Source: Falsigemmobacter intermedius (GTDB taxonomy: Bacteria > Pseudomonadota > Alphaproteobacteria > Rhodobacterales > Rhodobacteraceae). From it: 64,000 bases of DNA. Where the stretch lies: NCBI RefSeq assembly GCF_004054105.1, contig NZ_SBLC01000009.1:88352-152351 (forward strand), read 5' to 3'. The position numbers and the translations under genes are program-made. Each line of letters opens with the position of its first letter. Position 1 is the stretch's first letter. Below the pieces are notes generated by a model. The model saw nothing but the letters and a program-made list of their open reading frames with translations, searched no databases and had not been told where the DNA came from. Shown here piece by piece: positions 31,215 through 42,263 of this stretch.

Positions 31215-32630
31215 ATGACCTTTCTGAGCCGCCTGCGTGCGGGAGCTTCGGCCCTGGTGCTGATGAGCATTGCCGCTCCGCTTTACGCCGAGAGCGTCTA
31301 TACCCCTGTGGCGAAAGACTTTGCCCCTGTGATCCGGGCGGCGTCTGCCCAGGAGGGCGCCCCCGTCTATGCGGGCAGCAATGTCGTCATCACCGGCGAG
31401 CGTCTGGTGCCGGGGCAGGAACTCACCCTGATGCGCGGCGCGACGGTGCTCAATGCTGAGGGTCCGATCGTCGTCGACGCGGAGGGGCGTTTCCGCTTTG
31501 AGCTGACCCTTGATGCGGCTGCCGCCACGGGGCAGCAGCCGGTGGTGGTTCTGGCCGAGAAACCCGCTGCAGCCCAGGTAGTGAATGTGAAAATCTCTCC
31601 GAAAGTGGCGCTCAGCGGGGCGGAGAAATTCGACATCACCTCCGGTCCGGTGGCCAATGGCCTCTACCAGGTCATCCACAATGAAAAGACCGGCTCGGTC
31701 TATGTGACCTCGGCTGTCGGGCGCCTGCCGGTGAAGGTCTCGGAAGTGACCCGTCTCGATGCAGAGAGTCTGAAGGTGACCGGCCAGGTCTCTCCGCCCG
31801 AAGCGCCCCCCTCGGGCCGATCCGGCCCGGACGGTGGCGCCGCAGATCCCGGCCTCTTCGCGGTCTATGGTCTCGACATTGACCGCACGCATGACCGCCT
31901 TTGGGTCAGCAACACCCGTCAGGACAGCATCGCTGTCTATGACGCCAAAGAGATGGCGCTGGTAAAGCAGTTTGAGCCCGGCACCGTCAGCCACGGGCGT
32001 GATGTGGTCGTCGATGAGACCCGCGGCCGGGCCTATGTCGCAGCCACCCGCACCAACCGCATCGAAGTCTTCGATACCAAAACGCTCGAGAAGCTGGAGC
32101 CGATTGAGATCACCACCAGCCGTCGCGGCGGTCAGTGGTCGTCGATGGCGCTCGATCTGGACGAGGCTTCGGGCATCCTGGTCAATGTCTCGATGAGCAG
32201 CAATGAAGTCGCCGTTGTTGATCTGAACGCCGGCAGCGTGAAGGTTCTGCCGCTTTCGGGTGCGCTGGCAGCTTCGGGTGTGGCCTATGATCCGCAGGAA
32301 AAGCTGATCTTCGTGGCTTCGCAGCAGTCGGACAATCTGCTGATCGTCAGCGCAGAAGACGGTACGATCCTGCATGACGTGCCGGTCGGGGCGCAGCCGC
32401 TGAACGTCACCTTTGAGCCGGTCAGCCGTCAGGCCTTTGTGGCCAACCGGGGCTCGGGCACCATCACGGTGGTGAACACCAAGGGTGAGATCACCGCTAA
32501 CCTCGATGCCGGCTCGCGCCCGAACCAGCTGCGGGCTGATGGTCTGGGCACTGTCTGGGCGGTGAATAAATCGCTCGGTCAGGACGATGATCGCGGCAAT
32601 ATGATCTGGCGCATCCGTCCGTCGAAATAA
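31215..32630 (+). CDS. exported YncE-like beta-propeller protein
   Basis: 471 residues. Signal peptide about 1-25 (ending APLYAES). After an N-terminal domain of about 80 residues, repeated propeller strands are visible: DRLWVSNTRQDSIAVYD, AYVAATRTNRIEVFD, GILVNVSMSSNEVAVVD, LIFVASQQSDNLLIV, AFVANRGSGTITVVN and TVWAVNKSLGQDDD. This is the seven-bladed YVTN/NHL-like fold of periplasmic YncE proteins, whose biochemical role is poorly defined (DNA or metal-related binding has been proposed). The start follows GATCGAGGTGATCC. It is divergent from a two-component system and ended by a strong terminator, so it is monocistronic. Confidence 0.88.
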   Translation: MTFLSRLRAGASALVLMSIAAPLYAESVYTPVAKDFAPVIRAASAQEGAPVYAGSNVVITGERLVPGQELTLMRGATVLNAEGPIVVDAEGRFRFELTLDAAAATGQQPVVVLAEKPAAAQVVNVKISPKVALSGAEKFDITSGPVANGLYQVIHNEKTGSVYVTSAVGRLPVKVSEVTRLDAESLKVTGQVSPPEAPPSGRSGPDGGAADPGLFAVYGLDIDRTHDRLWVSNTRQDSIAVYDAKEMALVKQFEPGTVSHGRDVVVDETRGRAYVAATRTNRIEVFDTKTLEKLEPIEITTSRRGGQWSSMALDLDEASGILVNVSMSSNEVAVVDLNAGSVKVLPLSGALAASGVAYDPQEKLIFVASQQSDNLLIVSAEDGTILHDVPVGAQPLNVTFEPVSRQAFVANRGSGTITVVNTKGEITANLDAGSRPNQLRADGLGTVWAVNKSLGQDDDRGNMIWRIRPSK

Positions 32631-32690
32631 GGCTGACACGAGGCCTGGCGGTGGCGATTTCCCTCTGATCCGCTGTCAGGACGTCTCAGA

Positions 32691-32726
32691 GAAAAGCCCG
32701 GAAGGTGAGAACCTTCCGGGCTTTTC
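32691..32726. terminator. bidirectional terminator (YncE-like gene / MFS gene)
   Basis: A perfect 16-bp inverted repeat, GAAAAGCCCGGAAGGT, loop GAGA, and its exact complement ending in TTTTC, so T-rich ends occur on both strands. It separates the convergent YncE-like and MFS genes. Confidence 0.9.
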
Positions 32727-32734
32727 TTCATCCG

Positions 32735-33946
32735 TCACTTCAGCACGGCTTCCCTGCTGCGCCCGTAATCCCAGGCGGTAAAGCACAGGATCAGAAACCC
32801 CGTGAACGCCAGAGCCGCCCCCACGTAGCCAGAGGCCGGAAAGCCAAAGCCGCGGGAGACCGCGATGGCAGCCAGAAAGGGGCCAAGCGCATTGGCGGCG
32901 TTGAAGGCCGCGTGGTGCATGGCGGCGGCCATGGTCTGCGCCCTGCCTGCCACATCCATCAGATGGGTCTGCATGGCCGGTCCGACCGCGCCCGCAAAAC
33001 CGGCGCCAAAGAGCGTGACAGCCATCATCGGCAGGCTTTGGGTGCTGACCGGATAGGCCAGCAGCATGGCCATCGACAGCAGCATCATCACCCCGACGGA
33101 CCGCAGCGGATTGCGATCGGCCACGCGTGAGACCACCAGGGTGCCCACCACCATGCCAAGGCCGGTAATGGTGAACATCATCGGCTCTGCCCAGGAGGGC
33201 GCAAGGGTCACCTCCTGAAGGGTGCTCGCGATATAGGTATAAACGGCGAAAAGCCCGCCAAAGCCCACAGCCGCCGTCAGCAGCGTCAGCAGAACCTGAC
33301 GGTTGCCAAGGGCGGAAAGCTCCGCCGCAGGGCTCGCCCCGGCTTCCGGCTTATCCTTCGGGGCGTAGAGCAGGACCAGCCCCACACAGAGCATTGCAAG
33401 CAGCGCCGCGACGCCAAACCCCCACCGCCAGCCAGGACCCTGCGCCAGCAGGCTCGAGGCCGGAACACCCACAAGGGTCGCAACCGTCAGCCCCATCATC
33501 ACCATCGAGACCGCCCAGGTCCGCCGGTTCGGCGGCACCAGCGAGGCTGCCACAAGGGCTGCCACCCCGAAGTAAGCGCCATGGGGCAGGCCGGAGAGAA
33601 AGCGAAAGAGCAGAAGGCTGTTCCAGTCCGGCGCGACAGCCGCCGCCAGATTGGCCAGAGCATAAAGCCCCATAAAGCCGATCAGGAGGCTTCGCCGCGA
33701 CCGACCGGCCCCCAGAACCGCCAGCACGGGCGCACCGCAGACCACGCCGATCGCATAGGCGGAAATGGCATTGGCTGCCGTGGCGGCATCCACGCCGAGA
33801 TCGGCCGCGAAATAGGGCACCAGCGACATGGCCGCAAATTCAATGGTGCCGATGGAAAAGCCACCCATGGCCAGCGCGAGGATCACAATGCCGACACGCG
33901 GCAGAACCTCTTTGTCGGCGGACAGGGGCGGAAGAGGAGAGGGCAT
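32735..33946 (-). CDS. MFS transporter, DHA1/AraJ-like drug or sugar exporter
   Basis: 403 residues with 12 predicted spans. GFSIGTIEFAAMSLVPYFAADLGV at the start and GRSRRSLLIGFMGLYALANL (motif A-like, between spans 2 and 3) are typical of the DHA1 family containing AraJ and similar exporters; FRFLSGLPHGAYFGVAALVAASLV is the span 4-5 motif. It is a proton-coupled efflux permease of the inner membrane. The substrate cannot be deduced. It stands alone between a bidirectional terminator and the tRNA-Val gene. Confidence 0.9.
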   Translation of the reverse strand: MPSPLPPLSADKEVLPRVGIVILALAMGGFSIGTIEFAAMSLVPYFAADLGVDAATAANAISAYAIGVVCGAPVLAVLGAGRSRRSLLIGFMGLYALANLAAAVAPDWNSLLLFRFLSGLPHGAYFGVAALVAASLVPPNRRTWAVSMVMMGLTVATLVGVPASSLLAQGPGWRWGFGVAALLAMLCVGLVLLYAPKDKPEAGASPAAELSALGNRQVLLTLLTAAVGFGGLFAVYTYIASTLQEVTLAPSWAEPMMFTITGLGMVVGTLVVSRVADRNPLRSVGVMMLLSMAMLLAYPVSTQSLPMMAVTLFGAGFAGAVGPAMQTHLMDVAGRAQTMAAAMHHAAFNAANALGPFLAAIAVSRGFGFPASGYVGAALAFTGFLILCFTAWDYGRSREAVLK

Positions 33947-34060
33947 AGACAGGGGGCTCCGGAAAAAGTCAGGCAGCCCTGCGCTTATCCGCGCCGGATC
34001 ACACCTTTATGACACCGTTACAGAAGGCCCGATCTCTGTCACCAGGCCCCGAAAACCATA

Positions 34061-34088
34061 AAAACCGCGCCGGTGTCCGGTGCGGTTT
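34061..34088 (-). terminator. terminator downstream of tRNA-Val
   Basis: On the minus strand AAACCGCACCGG, ACA, then CCGGCGCGGTTTT forms a stem with one mismatch and a T-rich 3' side, about 23 nt after the tRNA 3' end. Confidence 0.7.
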
Positions 34089-34110
34089 CGCAGATCGTCG
34101 TTTTATAAAG

Positions 34111-34186
<76 letters not shown>

Positions 34187-34493
34187 GCCATGGGGAGTAA
34201 TTACCCTGCGTTGCCGGGCGCTGCAAGCGGATAGTTGCGGGAAATCTTGTTTTTTCGCAGATAGTTAGAAAATACCTGACTTTGAGGGCCGGGATCGCGC
34301 GCGGCTTCCGGCCCTGGTCCGTAGGGCGCGGTCATCGCGGGGCGTGCCGCGTCTCCTCTGCAGCGCAGTATGGGTGCCGGACACTGATAGAGAGAGGAAC
34401 CGGAGCCGCCTGATGTCTCCGGTCGCCATCATCGCGGCAAAGCATCCCCGCCCCTTGGGGGGAGAAGGCTGCATCTAATCCAGGGAGGAGAGT
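34187..34493. other. 307-nt gap between the two tRNA genes
   Basis: It contains the tRNA-Val promoter and, further on, a GGGCCGG...CCGGCCC stem-loop (about 34288-34316) that could terminate tRNA-Leu transcription in part. I see no convincing coding frame and no recognisable RNA gene in the remainder. Confidence 0.6.
34198..34226 (-). promoter_or_regulatory. promoter of tRNA-Val
   Basis: Minus strand: -35 TTGCAG (34226-34221), 17-nt spacer, -10 TAATTA (34203-34198), 11 nt from the mature 5' end. The spacing and match are good for a housekeeping-sigma promoter. Confidence 0.65.
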
Positions 34494-34806
34494 GGTGCGG
34501 ACGACGGGTCTCGAACCCGTAAACCCTTTCGGGTGGCAGATTTTCATCCCACTTCGGCTTTCGCCGCCGCCCCGAAAGGGGGCGTTCGTGGGCTGGACTG
34601 TCCCTTCACCATTCCCTTTGCAGGGTGTCAGGTGCCGCCCGTCCAGTCTCTACACCTTCCTTTGTTACCAAAGGCTTGGCTCGGGATTGGCAAGGGGTCT
34701 CCCCCGTAGCTTTCCCCGACTTTGAGCGGTTATGCACCCCCGGTTTCCCGAGGGGCACTCAAATCACGTTTAAGTCTGCTGCGTATACCAGTTTCGCCAC
34801 GTCCGC
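34494..34806 (-). tRNA. tRNA-Leu(TAA), split by a group I intron
   Basis: Minus strand. Exon 1 is 34806-34772 (35 nt) and exon 2 is 34544-34494 (51 nt with CCA); joined they give an 86-nt leucine tRNA. Acceptor GCGGACG pairs with CGTCCGC, the D arm is normal, anticodon stem GCAGA/TCTGC closes loop CTTAAAA (anticodon TAA), and there is a long variable arm (CACCCGAAAGGGTTT) and T arm ACGGGTTCGAGACCCGT. The insertion is after the first anticodon base (U34), exactly where cyanobacterial and plastid trnL(UAA) introns lie. The -35-like TTGACC at 34844-34839 lies upstream. Confidence 0.96.
34545..34771 (-). ncRNA. group I intron (subgroup IC3-like) in the tRNA-Leu anticodon loop
   Basis: 227 nt, minus strand. 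The 5' exon end ACTT pairs with intron GAGT (34760-34757), giving P1 with the required U.G at the splice site. The 3' end is a G (34545). The core contains TTGCCAATCCCGAGCCAAGCC-type P/Q sequence (34693-34673), closely matching the plastid trnL intron core GGGCAATCCTGAGCCAA, and AGGTGTAGAGACTGGACGG (34657-34639), matching AGGTGCAGAGACT of the same introns. P7 can form between GACT there and AGTC in ACAGTCC (34601-34595). There is no homing-endonuclease frame. It should be self-splicing. Confidence 0.93.
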
Positions 34807-34838
34807 ACGCAGGCTCAATTTCAGGAAACCGGGCCAAA

Positions 34839-34844
34839 GGTCAA
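34839..34844 (-). promoter_or_regulatory. -35 element of tRNA-Leu
   Basis: TTGACC on the minus strand, followed at 16-17 nt by AT-rich GAAATT, about 12 nt before the tRNA 5' end. The -10 is weak. Confidence 0.45.
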
Positions 34845-34880
34845 GAGGGCGTGGCGAAATTTGCAGATCTTACAGCGGCT

Positions 34881-35324
34881 TCAGCGCTCGGCGCGCAGCA
34901 GAAGGCCGGTGTCGCCATAAAGCTCCAGCGCGCCGCCGGGGGTGATGAGGAAGCCTTTCACCTGACCAAGTGCGCCCAGCATCTGCTGCTCCAGCTCCAT
35001 CCGCTGCGGCGGACAGGCCATCATGGTTCCGGCAAGTTCGGTGAAGGTCAGGCTTTGCCCGTCCTGGCTATAGCCGCCCATATAGCGGTTGCAGCCCGAG
35101 CTGCCCGAGACGCGGGCGTCTTTGCCAAAGCTGATGCCCGGTGCCTCACCTTCAATGCGGCTGAGGGCGGTCAGGCGGGTGACCTTCCACTCTGCACCGC
35201 TGAGGGTCTGGCCGAAGGCCGCGGGCGCAGCCGGGGCCTGAGGGGCCGCAGTCGGGGCGGTCTGGGCAAAACCCGGCAGGGCAAGGGTCAGCAAAAGCGC
35301 TGCGGGAAGAAAAGGTCTGAGCAT
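34881..35324 (-). CDS. exported META-domain (HslJ-like) protein
   Basis: 147 residues. Signal peptide 1-21 (LLLTLALPGFAQ), a Pro/Ala-rich linker, then a META domain: LSGAEWKVTRLTAL, SGSSGCNRYMGGYSQDG, LTFTELAGTMMACPPQRMELEQQML and FLITPGGALELYGDTGLLLRAE. The two Cys of SGCN and MACP are the usual conserved pair. HslJ-type proteins are envelope proteins linked to heat or antibiotic (novobiocin) resistance in E. coli; the molecular role is unclear. It is a single-gene unit next to the tRNA cluster. Confidence 0.9.
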   Translation of the reverse strand: MLRPFLPAALLLTLALPGFAQTAPTAAPQAPAAPAAFGQTLSGAEWKVTRLTALSRIEGEAPGISFGKDARVSGSSGCNRYMGGYSQDGQSLTFTELAGTMMACPPQRMELEQQMLGALGQVKGFLITPGGALELYGDTGLLLRAER

Positions 35325-35435
35325 AGGGTCACCATACTGAACGGGCAGGGGCAGGCTAGCCTGCAGGGGGGCAGAGTCAAATCGGATCTTCGTGAAGCGC
35401 CGTGACGGCGGCTGTGCCTGCGGGAGCCCGAAATG

Positions 35436-35462
35436 AAAAAGGGGCGCCGGGGCGCCCCTTTC
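35436..35462 (-). terminator. terminator of acnA
   Basis: Minus strand: AAGGGGCGCC then GGCGCCCCTT with a T-run (TTTTTC), 18 nt after the acnA stop. The arms are nearly contiguous, so the terminal base pairs open to form the loop. Confidence 0.85.
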
Positions 35463-35479
35463 CGTGTCCTGTGAAGGAC

Positions 35480-38233
<2,754 letters not shown>

Positions 38234-38304
38234 GGCGGAGGCCTCCTGGCTTGCGGTCCTGCTGGGATCCTGGCCCGCGGGTGCCGCGGGCGGGAGTCGC
38301 GCTG

Positions 38305-38330
38305 GTTGTATGCAATTGTATGCCGAAAAT
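38305..38330 (-). promoter_or_regulatory. putative operator of acnA, shared with icd
   Basis: On the acnA strand the site reads ATTTTCG, then GCATACAATTGCATAC, then AAC, centred about 85 nt upstream of the start codon. It matches the icd site (55644-55669) in 23 of 26 positions in the same orientation. The half-site GCATAC occurs twice. Confidence 0.72.
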
Positions 38331-38487
38331 CCAGCCCTATCCTGCGCCCCTGAATCGCTCAGGAATGCCGCTGGGTCAAGCACCGGGATCCGCGCAATAA
38401 ATCCTCAATTCTCATCGCAAATCCTTGATTGGCAGCGCCCCTCCGGTCAGGTTAAGCACGTTCAGGGAGGGCACCCCGGGGGACGTG

Positions 38488-39252
38488 ATGAGCAAACAGG
38501 GATTTCAGCAATTCTGCCGGCCGTTGCGGGCGGCAGGCGCAGGGCTCGCGATGTCCCTTTTCAGCGTCACGGCCGTGGCGGCGCAGGATGGCCTGCCCGA
38601 TACGGTCCCGAAGGCCGCTCAAATGCCCGTTCTGGTTGAATTGTTCACCTCTCAGGGATGTATCTCCTGTCCCCCTGCGGATGAAGTTTTCTCGCGGCTG
38701 GCCGATGAGCCCGGGGTGATCGCGCTCGCGCTGCATGTGGATTACTGGGATTACCTCGGCTGGGAAGATGCCTTTGCCGACCCCGCCCATACCATCCGGC
38801 AAAAGCGCTATGCGCTCAGTTCCGGCGCGAAGATGATTTACACCCCTCAGGTGATTCTCAACGGAGTCGAAAGGTTGCAGGGGGCCCGCGAGGCTGAGAT
38901 TCGCACCCGCATCGCAGAACTGTCCAGGCGCCCGGCGGCTGTCGGGCTGAAACTGCGCCGCGAGGCGGAGAGCCTTACGATTGATGTCGCCGCCGCCGCG
39001 CCGCTGAGCCGCCCGGCCGTTCTGCATCTCGTTCGCTATCACCCGGGCCGCGAAGTTGAGATTGAGCGCGGTGAAAATGCAGGCCAGACCATCACTTACC
39101 GCAATGTCGTCACCTCCTGGACCCGCCTTGCTGAGTGGCGGGGCGAGGCACCGATCTCGCTGCGCCTGCCGCTCGAGGGAGAGGACCGGCTCGTGGTCAT
39201 CGTCCAGGAGCAGGGGCCCGGTCAGGTCCTGGCCGCAGAGCAACTCGACTGA
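38488..39252 (+). CDS. exported DUF1223 thioredoxin-like protein
   Basis: 254 residues from ATG at 38488. A signal peptide is followed by LVELFTSQGCISCPPADEVFSRLA, a thioredoxin-fold segment with a CxxC-type pair (GCISC), and by DYWDYLGWEDAFADPAHTIRQ and MIYTPQVILNGVERLQG. These are the hallmarks of DUF1223 proteins, taken to be periplasmic thiol-redox proteins of unknown target. The upstream in-frame start at 38425 has no ribosome site; GGGGGA precedes 38488. It diverges from acnA, sharing a 254-nt intergenic region, and converges on metG. Confidence 0.88.
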   Translation: MSKQGFQQFCRPLRAAGAGLAMSLFSVTAVAAQDGLPDTVPKAAQMPVLVELFTSQGCISCPPADEVFSRLADEPGVIALALHVDYWDYLGWEDAFADPAHTIRQKRYALSSGAKMIYTPQVILNGVERLQGAREAEIRTRIAELSRRPAAVGLKLRREAESLTIDVAAAAPLSRPAVLHLVRYHPGREVEIERGENAGQTITYRNVVTSWTRLAEWRGEAPISLRLPLEGEDRLVVIVQEQGPGQVLAAEQLD

Positions 39253-39302
39253 GGGGAAGCCGCCGACAGATCCCCCTGCAGATCCCCCGACGATCCCCAT
39301 GA

Positions 39303-39328
39303 AAAAGGCGCCCCGCAGGGCGCCTTTT
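39303..39328. terminator. bidirectional terminator between DUF1223 gene and metG
   Basis: AAAAGGCGCCC, loop CGCA, GGGCGCCTTTT: an 11-bp perfect stem with T/A tracts at both ends, serving the convergent genes on either side. Confidence 0.9.
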
Positions 39329-39332
39329 GCGT

Positions 39333-41045
39333 TCAGTCACGGGTGCCGGCGAAGCGGGCCTGCCAGTCGACACGCTCCTCATCGGTGATCTTGCGGAAGA
39401 GCACCTCCGGGGTGGTAAAGCCGTGGCCGGCAGGCAGCACGTTCAGCGCGGCAGCCACATCCTCAGGCCAGGACCAGTCCCCGCTCTGCACCGAAGCCAT
39501 CATCGAGGCCGCCGCATCCGGGATGAACGGACGCGAGAGCACCGCGTAAAGGCGGATCAGGTTCAGCGCCACGCGCGTCTGCGCCGCCGCCTGTACCGGA
39601 TCGGTCTTAAAGACGGTCCAGGGGGCCGAGGACTGCAGATATTCATTGCCCGCAACCCAGATCGCCCGCAGTTCAGCCGCCGATTTGCGCACTTCGCGCG
39701 CATCCATGAAGCCCTCATAGGCGCGGATGCGGGTCTCAAGCTCGGCAATCAGCTTCTCTTCCTGCGGCCCGAAGACGCCGCCTTCAGGCACCACTTCACC
39801 AAATTTCGCGCGGCAGAACTTGGTGACGCGGCTGACGAGGTTGCCCAAGACATCGGCGAGGTCTTTGTTGACCGAAACCTGGAAGTTCTCCCAGGTGAAT
39901 TCCGCATCCGAGGACTCGGGCGCATGGCTCAGCAGCCACCAGCGCCAGTAATCGGCGGGCAGCAGGCTCAGCGCCTGGTCCTGGAACACCCCGCGCCCGC
40001 GCGAGGTCGAGAACTGACCACCGTCATAGTTCAGATAGTTGAAGCTCTTGATGTAATCGACGAGCTTCCAGGGCTCGCCCGAGCCAAAGATCGTCGAGGG
40101 GAACGACAGCGTATGGAAGGGGACGTTGTCCTTACCCATGAACTGGGTATAGGTTACATCCTCCGCGCCCTTGTCCGTCCGCCACCAGCGCTCCCAGTCT
40201 GCGCCTTTACCGGCGTCAACCCACTCCTGCGAACAGGCGATATATTCGATCGGCGCGTCAAACCAGACATAGAAGACCTTGCCCTCCATGCCCGACCAGG
40301 GCGCGCCTTCATATTGAACCGGCACACCCCAGGCCAGATCACGGGTGATACCGCGATCGGCGAGACCATCACCGTCATTGAGCCATTTTTTCGCAATTGA
40401 GGTGGTCAGGATCGGCCAGTCTTTCTTGCTGTCGATCCAGTCAGCCAGCTTCTCTTTCATCTGCGACTGGCGCAGATGGAGATGGCGCGTCTCACGCATC
40501 TCAAGCTCGGTCGATCCCGAAATCACCGAGCGCGGGTTGATGAGATCAGCCGGATCGAGCTGCTTGGTGCAGTTGTCACACTGATCACCGCGGGCATTGT
40601 CATAGCCGCAGTTCGGACAGGTGCCTTCAACATAGCGGTCGGGCAGGAAGCGGCCGTCAGCGACCGAATACATCTGCTGCTCGGTGACTTCCGAGATCAT
40701 GCCGTTCTTCGCCAGCTGCGAGGCAAAATGCTGCGTCAGATGGCGGTTCTGCAGGCTCGAAGAGCGGCCGAAGTGGTCAAAGGACAGCCGGAAGCCCTCG
40801 GCGATCTTCGCCTGAACCTCATACATCTCGCGGCAGAATTCATCGACGGGCTTGCCCGCCTTCGCCGCCGCCAGCTCGGCCGGCGTGCCATGCTCGTCCG
40901 TCGCGCAGAGGAAGAGAACCTCATGACCGCGTCCGCGCAGATAGCGGGCATAAAGATCCGCCGGCAGCTGGCTGCCCACGAGGTTGCCCAGATGCTTAAT
41001 CCCGTTGATATAGGGAATGGCGGAGGTGATGAGATGCCGTGCCAT
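39333..41045 (-). CDS. metG: methionyl-tRNA synthetase
   Basis: 570 residues from ATG at 41045 ([21 protein letters not shown]). The HIGH motif is present as KHLGN and KMSKS as FSTSRG, as in class MetG type 1 enzymes of alphaproteobacteria. The zinc knuckle is [17 protein letters not shown] (about residues 146-162). The anticodon-binding helical domain follows; no C-terminal tRNA-binding dimerisation domain is present. It charges initiator and elongator tRNA-Met. AGGACGCG precedes the start. An extraordinary stem-loop lies upstream (41181-41237). Confidence 0.97.
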   Translation of the reverse strand: MARHLITSAIPYINGIKHLGNLVGSQLPADLYARYLRGRGHEVLFLCATDEHGTPAELAAAKAGKPVDEFCREMYEVQAKIAEGFRLSFDHFGRSSSLQNRHLTQHFASQLAKNGMISEVTEQQMYSVADGRFLPDRYVEGTCPNCGYDNARGDQCDNCTKQLDPADLINPRSVISGSTELEMRETRHLHLRQSQMKEKLADWIDSKKDWPILTTSIAKKWLNDGDGLADRGITRDLAWGVPVQYEGAPWSGMEGKVFYVWFDAPIEYIACSQEWVDAGKGADWERWWRTDKGAEDVTYTQFMGKDNVPFHTLSFPSTIFGSGEPWKLVDYIKSFNYLNYDGGQFSTSRGRGVFQDQALSLLPADYWRWWLLSHAPESSDAEFTWENFQVSVNKDLADVLGNLVSRVTKFCRAKFGEVVPEGGVFGPQEEKLIAELETRIRAYEGFMDAREVRKSAAELRAIWVAGNEYLQSSAPWTVFKTDPVQAAAQTRVALNLIRLYAVLSRPFIPDAAASMMASVQSGDWSWPEDVAAALNVLPAGHGFTTPEVLFRKITDEERVDWQARFAGTRD

Positions 41046-41136
41046 CGCGTCCTGTTCCAAAAGATGAGTTGGACCGGGGTTTAGACCATCGCGCCGCGCT
41101 GTGAAACAGCGATTTTCCGCGCGGCCCCGTCGCCTT

Positions 41137-41262
41137 CAGGGGGCGCTGCCCCCGGATGCGGCTTCGCCGCCTCCTCCCCCGGAGTATTTTTGAAAACCCA
41201 AAAGCCACTGTCAATTTTGGGTTTTCTTAAATACTCCCGCCGGAGGCCGCCGCGCCATTGGC
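41137..41262. repeat. REP-like palindromic element with a 57-nt stem-loop
   Basis: Arms GGAGTATTT (41181-41189) and AAATACTCC (41229-41237) enclose GAAAACCCAAAA (41192-41203) and TTTTGGGTTTTC (41215-41226), with a symmetric TT/TT internal loop and an 11-nt apical loop. GC-rich partners (CCGCCTCC and CCGGAGGCCG) extend it outward. The CCCCCGGAGTATTT part resembles intergenic palindromes I associate with Rhodobacteraceae genomes. Read on the minus strand the loop contains TTGACA. It lies between the moxR stop and metG start. Confidence 0.75.
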
Positions 41263-41279
41263 GCGGCATGGTGCCCGGA

Positions 41280-42122
41280 TCAGCGCGAGCCGCGCCGGCT
41301 CATAAAGGCCAGGCGCTCAAACAGATGCACGTCCTGTTCGTTCTTCAACAGCGCCCCGTGCAGTTTCGGCAGCAGGTGACTGCCTTCACGCTTCAGATCC
41401 TCCGGTCCGAGATCTTCCGCCAGCAGCAGTTTAAGCCAGTCGAGAACTTCTGAGGTTGAGGGCTTTTTCTTCAGTCCCGGAGTTTCGCGGATCTCAAAGA
41501 ACTGGCTGAGAGCCGTGCTGAGAAGGTCTTCTTTGATGCCGGGGAAATGGACTTCGACGATGCGTTTCAGCGTCTCCGGATCGGGGAAGCGGATATAGTG
41601 GAAAAAGCAGCGCCGCAGGAAGGCGTCGGGCAGTTCTTTTTCATTGTTCGAGGTGATGATGACGACCGGGCGCTGCCGGGCGCGGATCGTCTCGCCGGTT
41701 TCATAGACGTGGAACTCCATCTTATCGAGTTCCTGCAGCAGATCGTTCGGGAACTCGATATCGGCTTTGTCGATCTCATCGATCAGCAGCACGACGCGCT
41801 CATCGGTATCGAAGGCCTGCCAGAGCTTGCCTTTCCGGATGTAGTTTTTCACGTCATGGACCCGCTCATCTCCGAGCTGGCTGTCGCGCAGGCGCGAGAC
41901 GGCATCGTATTCGTAAAGACCCTGCCGGGCGCGGGTGGTGGATTTGACATTCCACTCCAGCATCTTCAGCCCGAGGCCTGCGGCGACCTGACGGGCAAGC
42001 TCGGTCTTGCCGGTGCCCGGCTCGCCCTTCACCAGAAGCGGACGCTGCAGTGTGACGGCTGCATTCACCGCGATGGTCAGATCTTCGGTGGCAATATAGC
42101 TGTCGGTCGAGGTGAATTTCAT
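41280..42122 (-). CDS. MoxR-family AAA+ ATPase
   Basis: 280 residues from ATG at 42122, preceded by GGAG. Walker A is GEPGTGKTELARQ (about 34-46), Walker B is VVLLIDEIDKAD, sensor 1 is VIITSNNEKELPDAF and the Arg finger region is LRRCFFHYIRFPDPE. MoxR ATPases usually act with a von Willebrand factor A protein encoded next door to mature metalloenzymes (CoxD/CbbQ-like). No VWA partner gene lies downstream here; metG comes next after the palindromic element. A longer open frame to 42725 has no support because it runs antisense to dksA. Confidence 0.9.
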   Translation of the reverse strand: MKFTSTDSYIATEDLTIAVNAAVTLQRPLLVKGEPGTGKTELARQVAAGLGLKMLEWNVKSTTRARQGLYEYDAVSRLRDSQLGDERVHDVKNYIRKGKLWQAFDTDERVVLLIDEIDKADIEFPNDLLQELDKMEFHVYETGETIRARQRPVVIITSNNEKELPDAFLRRCFFHYIRFPDPETLKRIVEVHFPGIKEDLLSTALSQFFEIRETPGLKKKPSTSEVLDWLKLLLAEDLGPEDLKREGSHLLPKLHGALLKNEQDVHLFERLAFMSRRGSR

Positions 42123-42263
42123 CGAAGCTCCGCCGTTCCCTGTTCGTGCAATCGGAGGCGACCATAGCACGCGGGGGTGCGGCTGCAAGTCGCAGGCGGG
42201 GGCAGAATCACCGTGACATTCCCATGTGCCTGCGCTAATGAGCCGCCACGAAGGAGGGGCCGC

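Noticed and set aside
34492..34945. Open frames running through the tRNA-Leu gene and intron
   Set aside because: The region folds as tRNA exons plus a group I intron; the frames overlap tRNA sequence on both strands and lack protein character.
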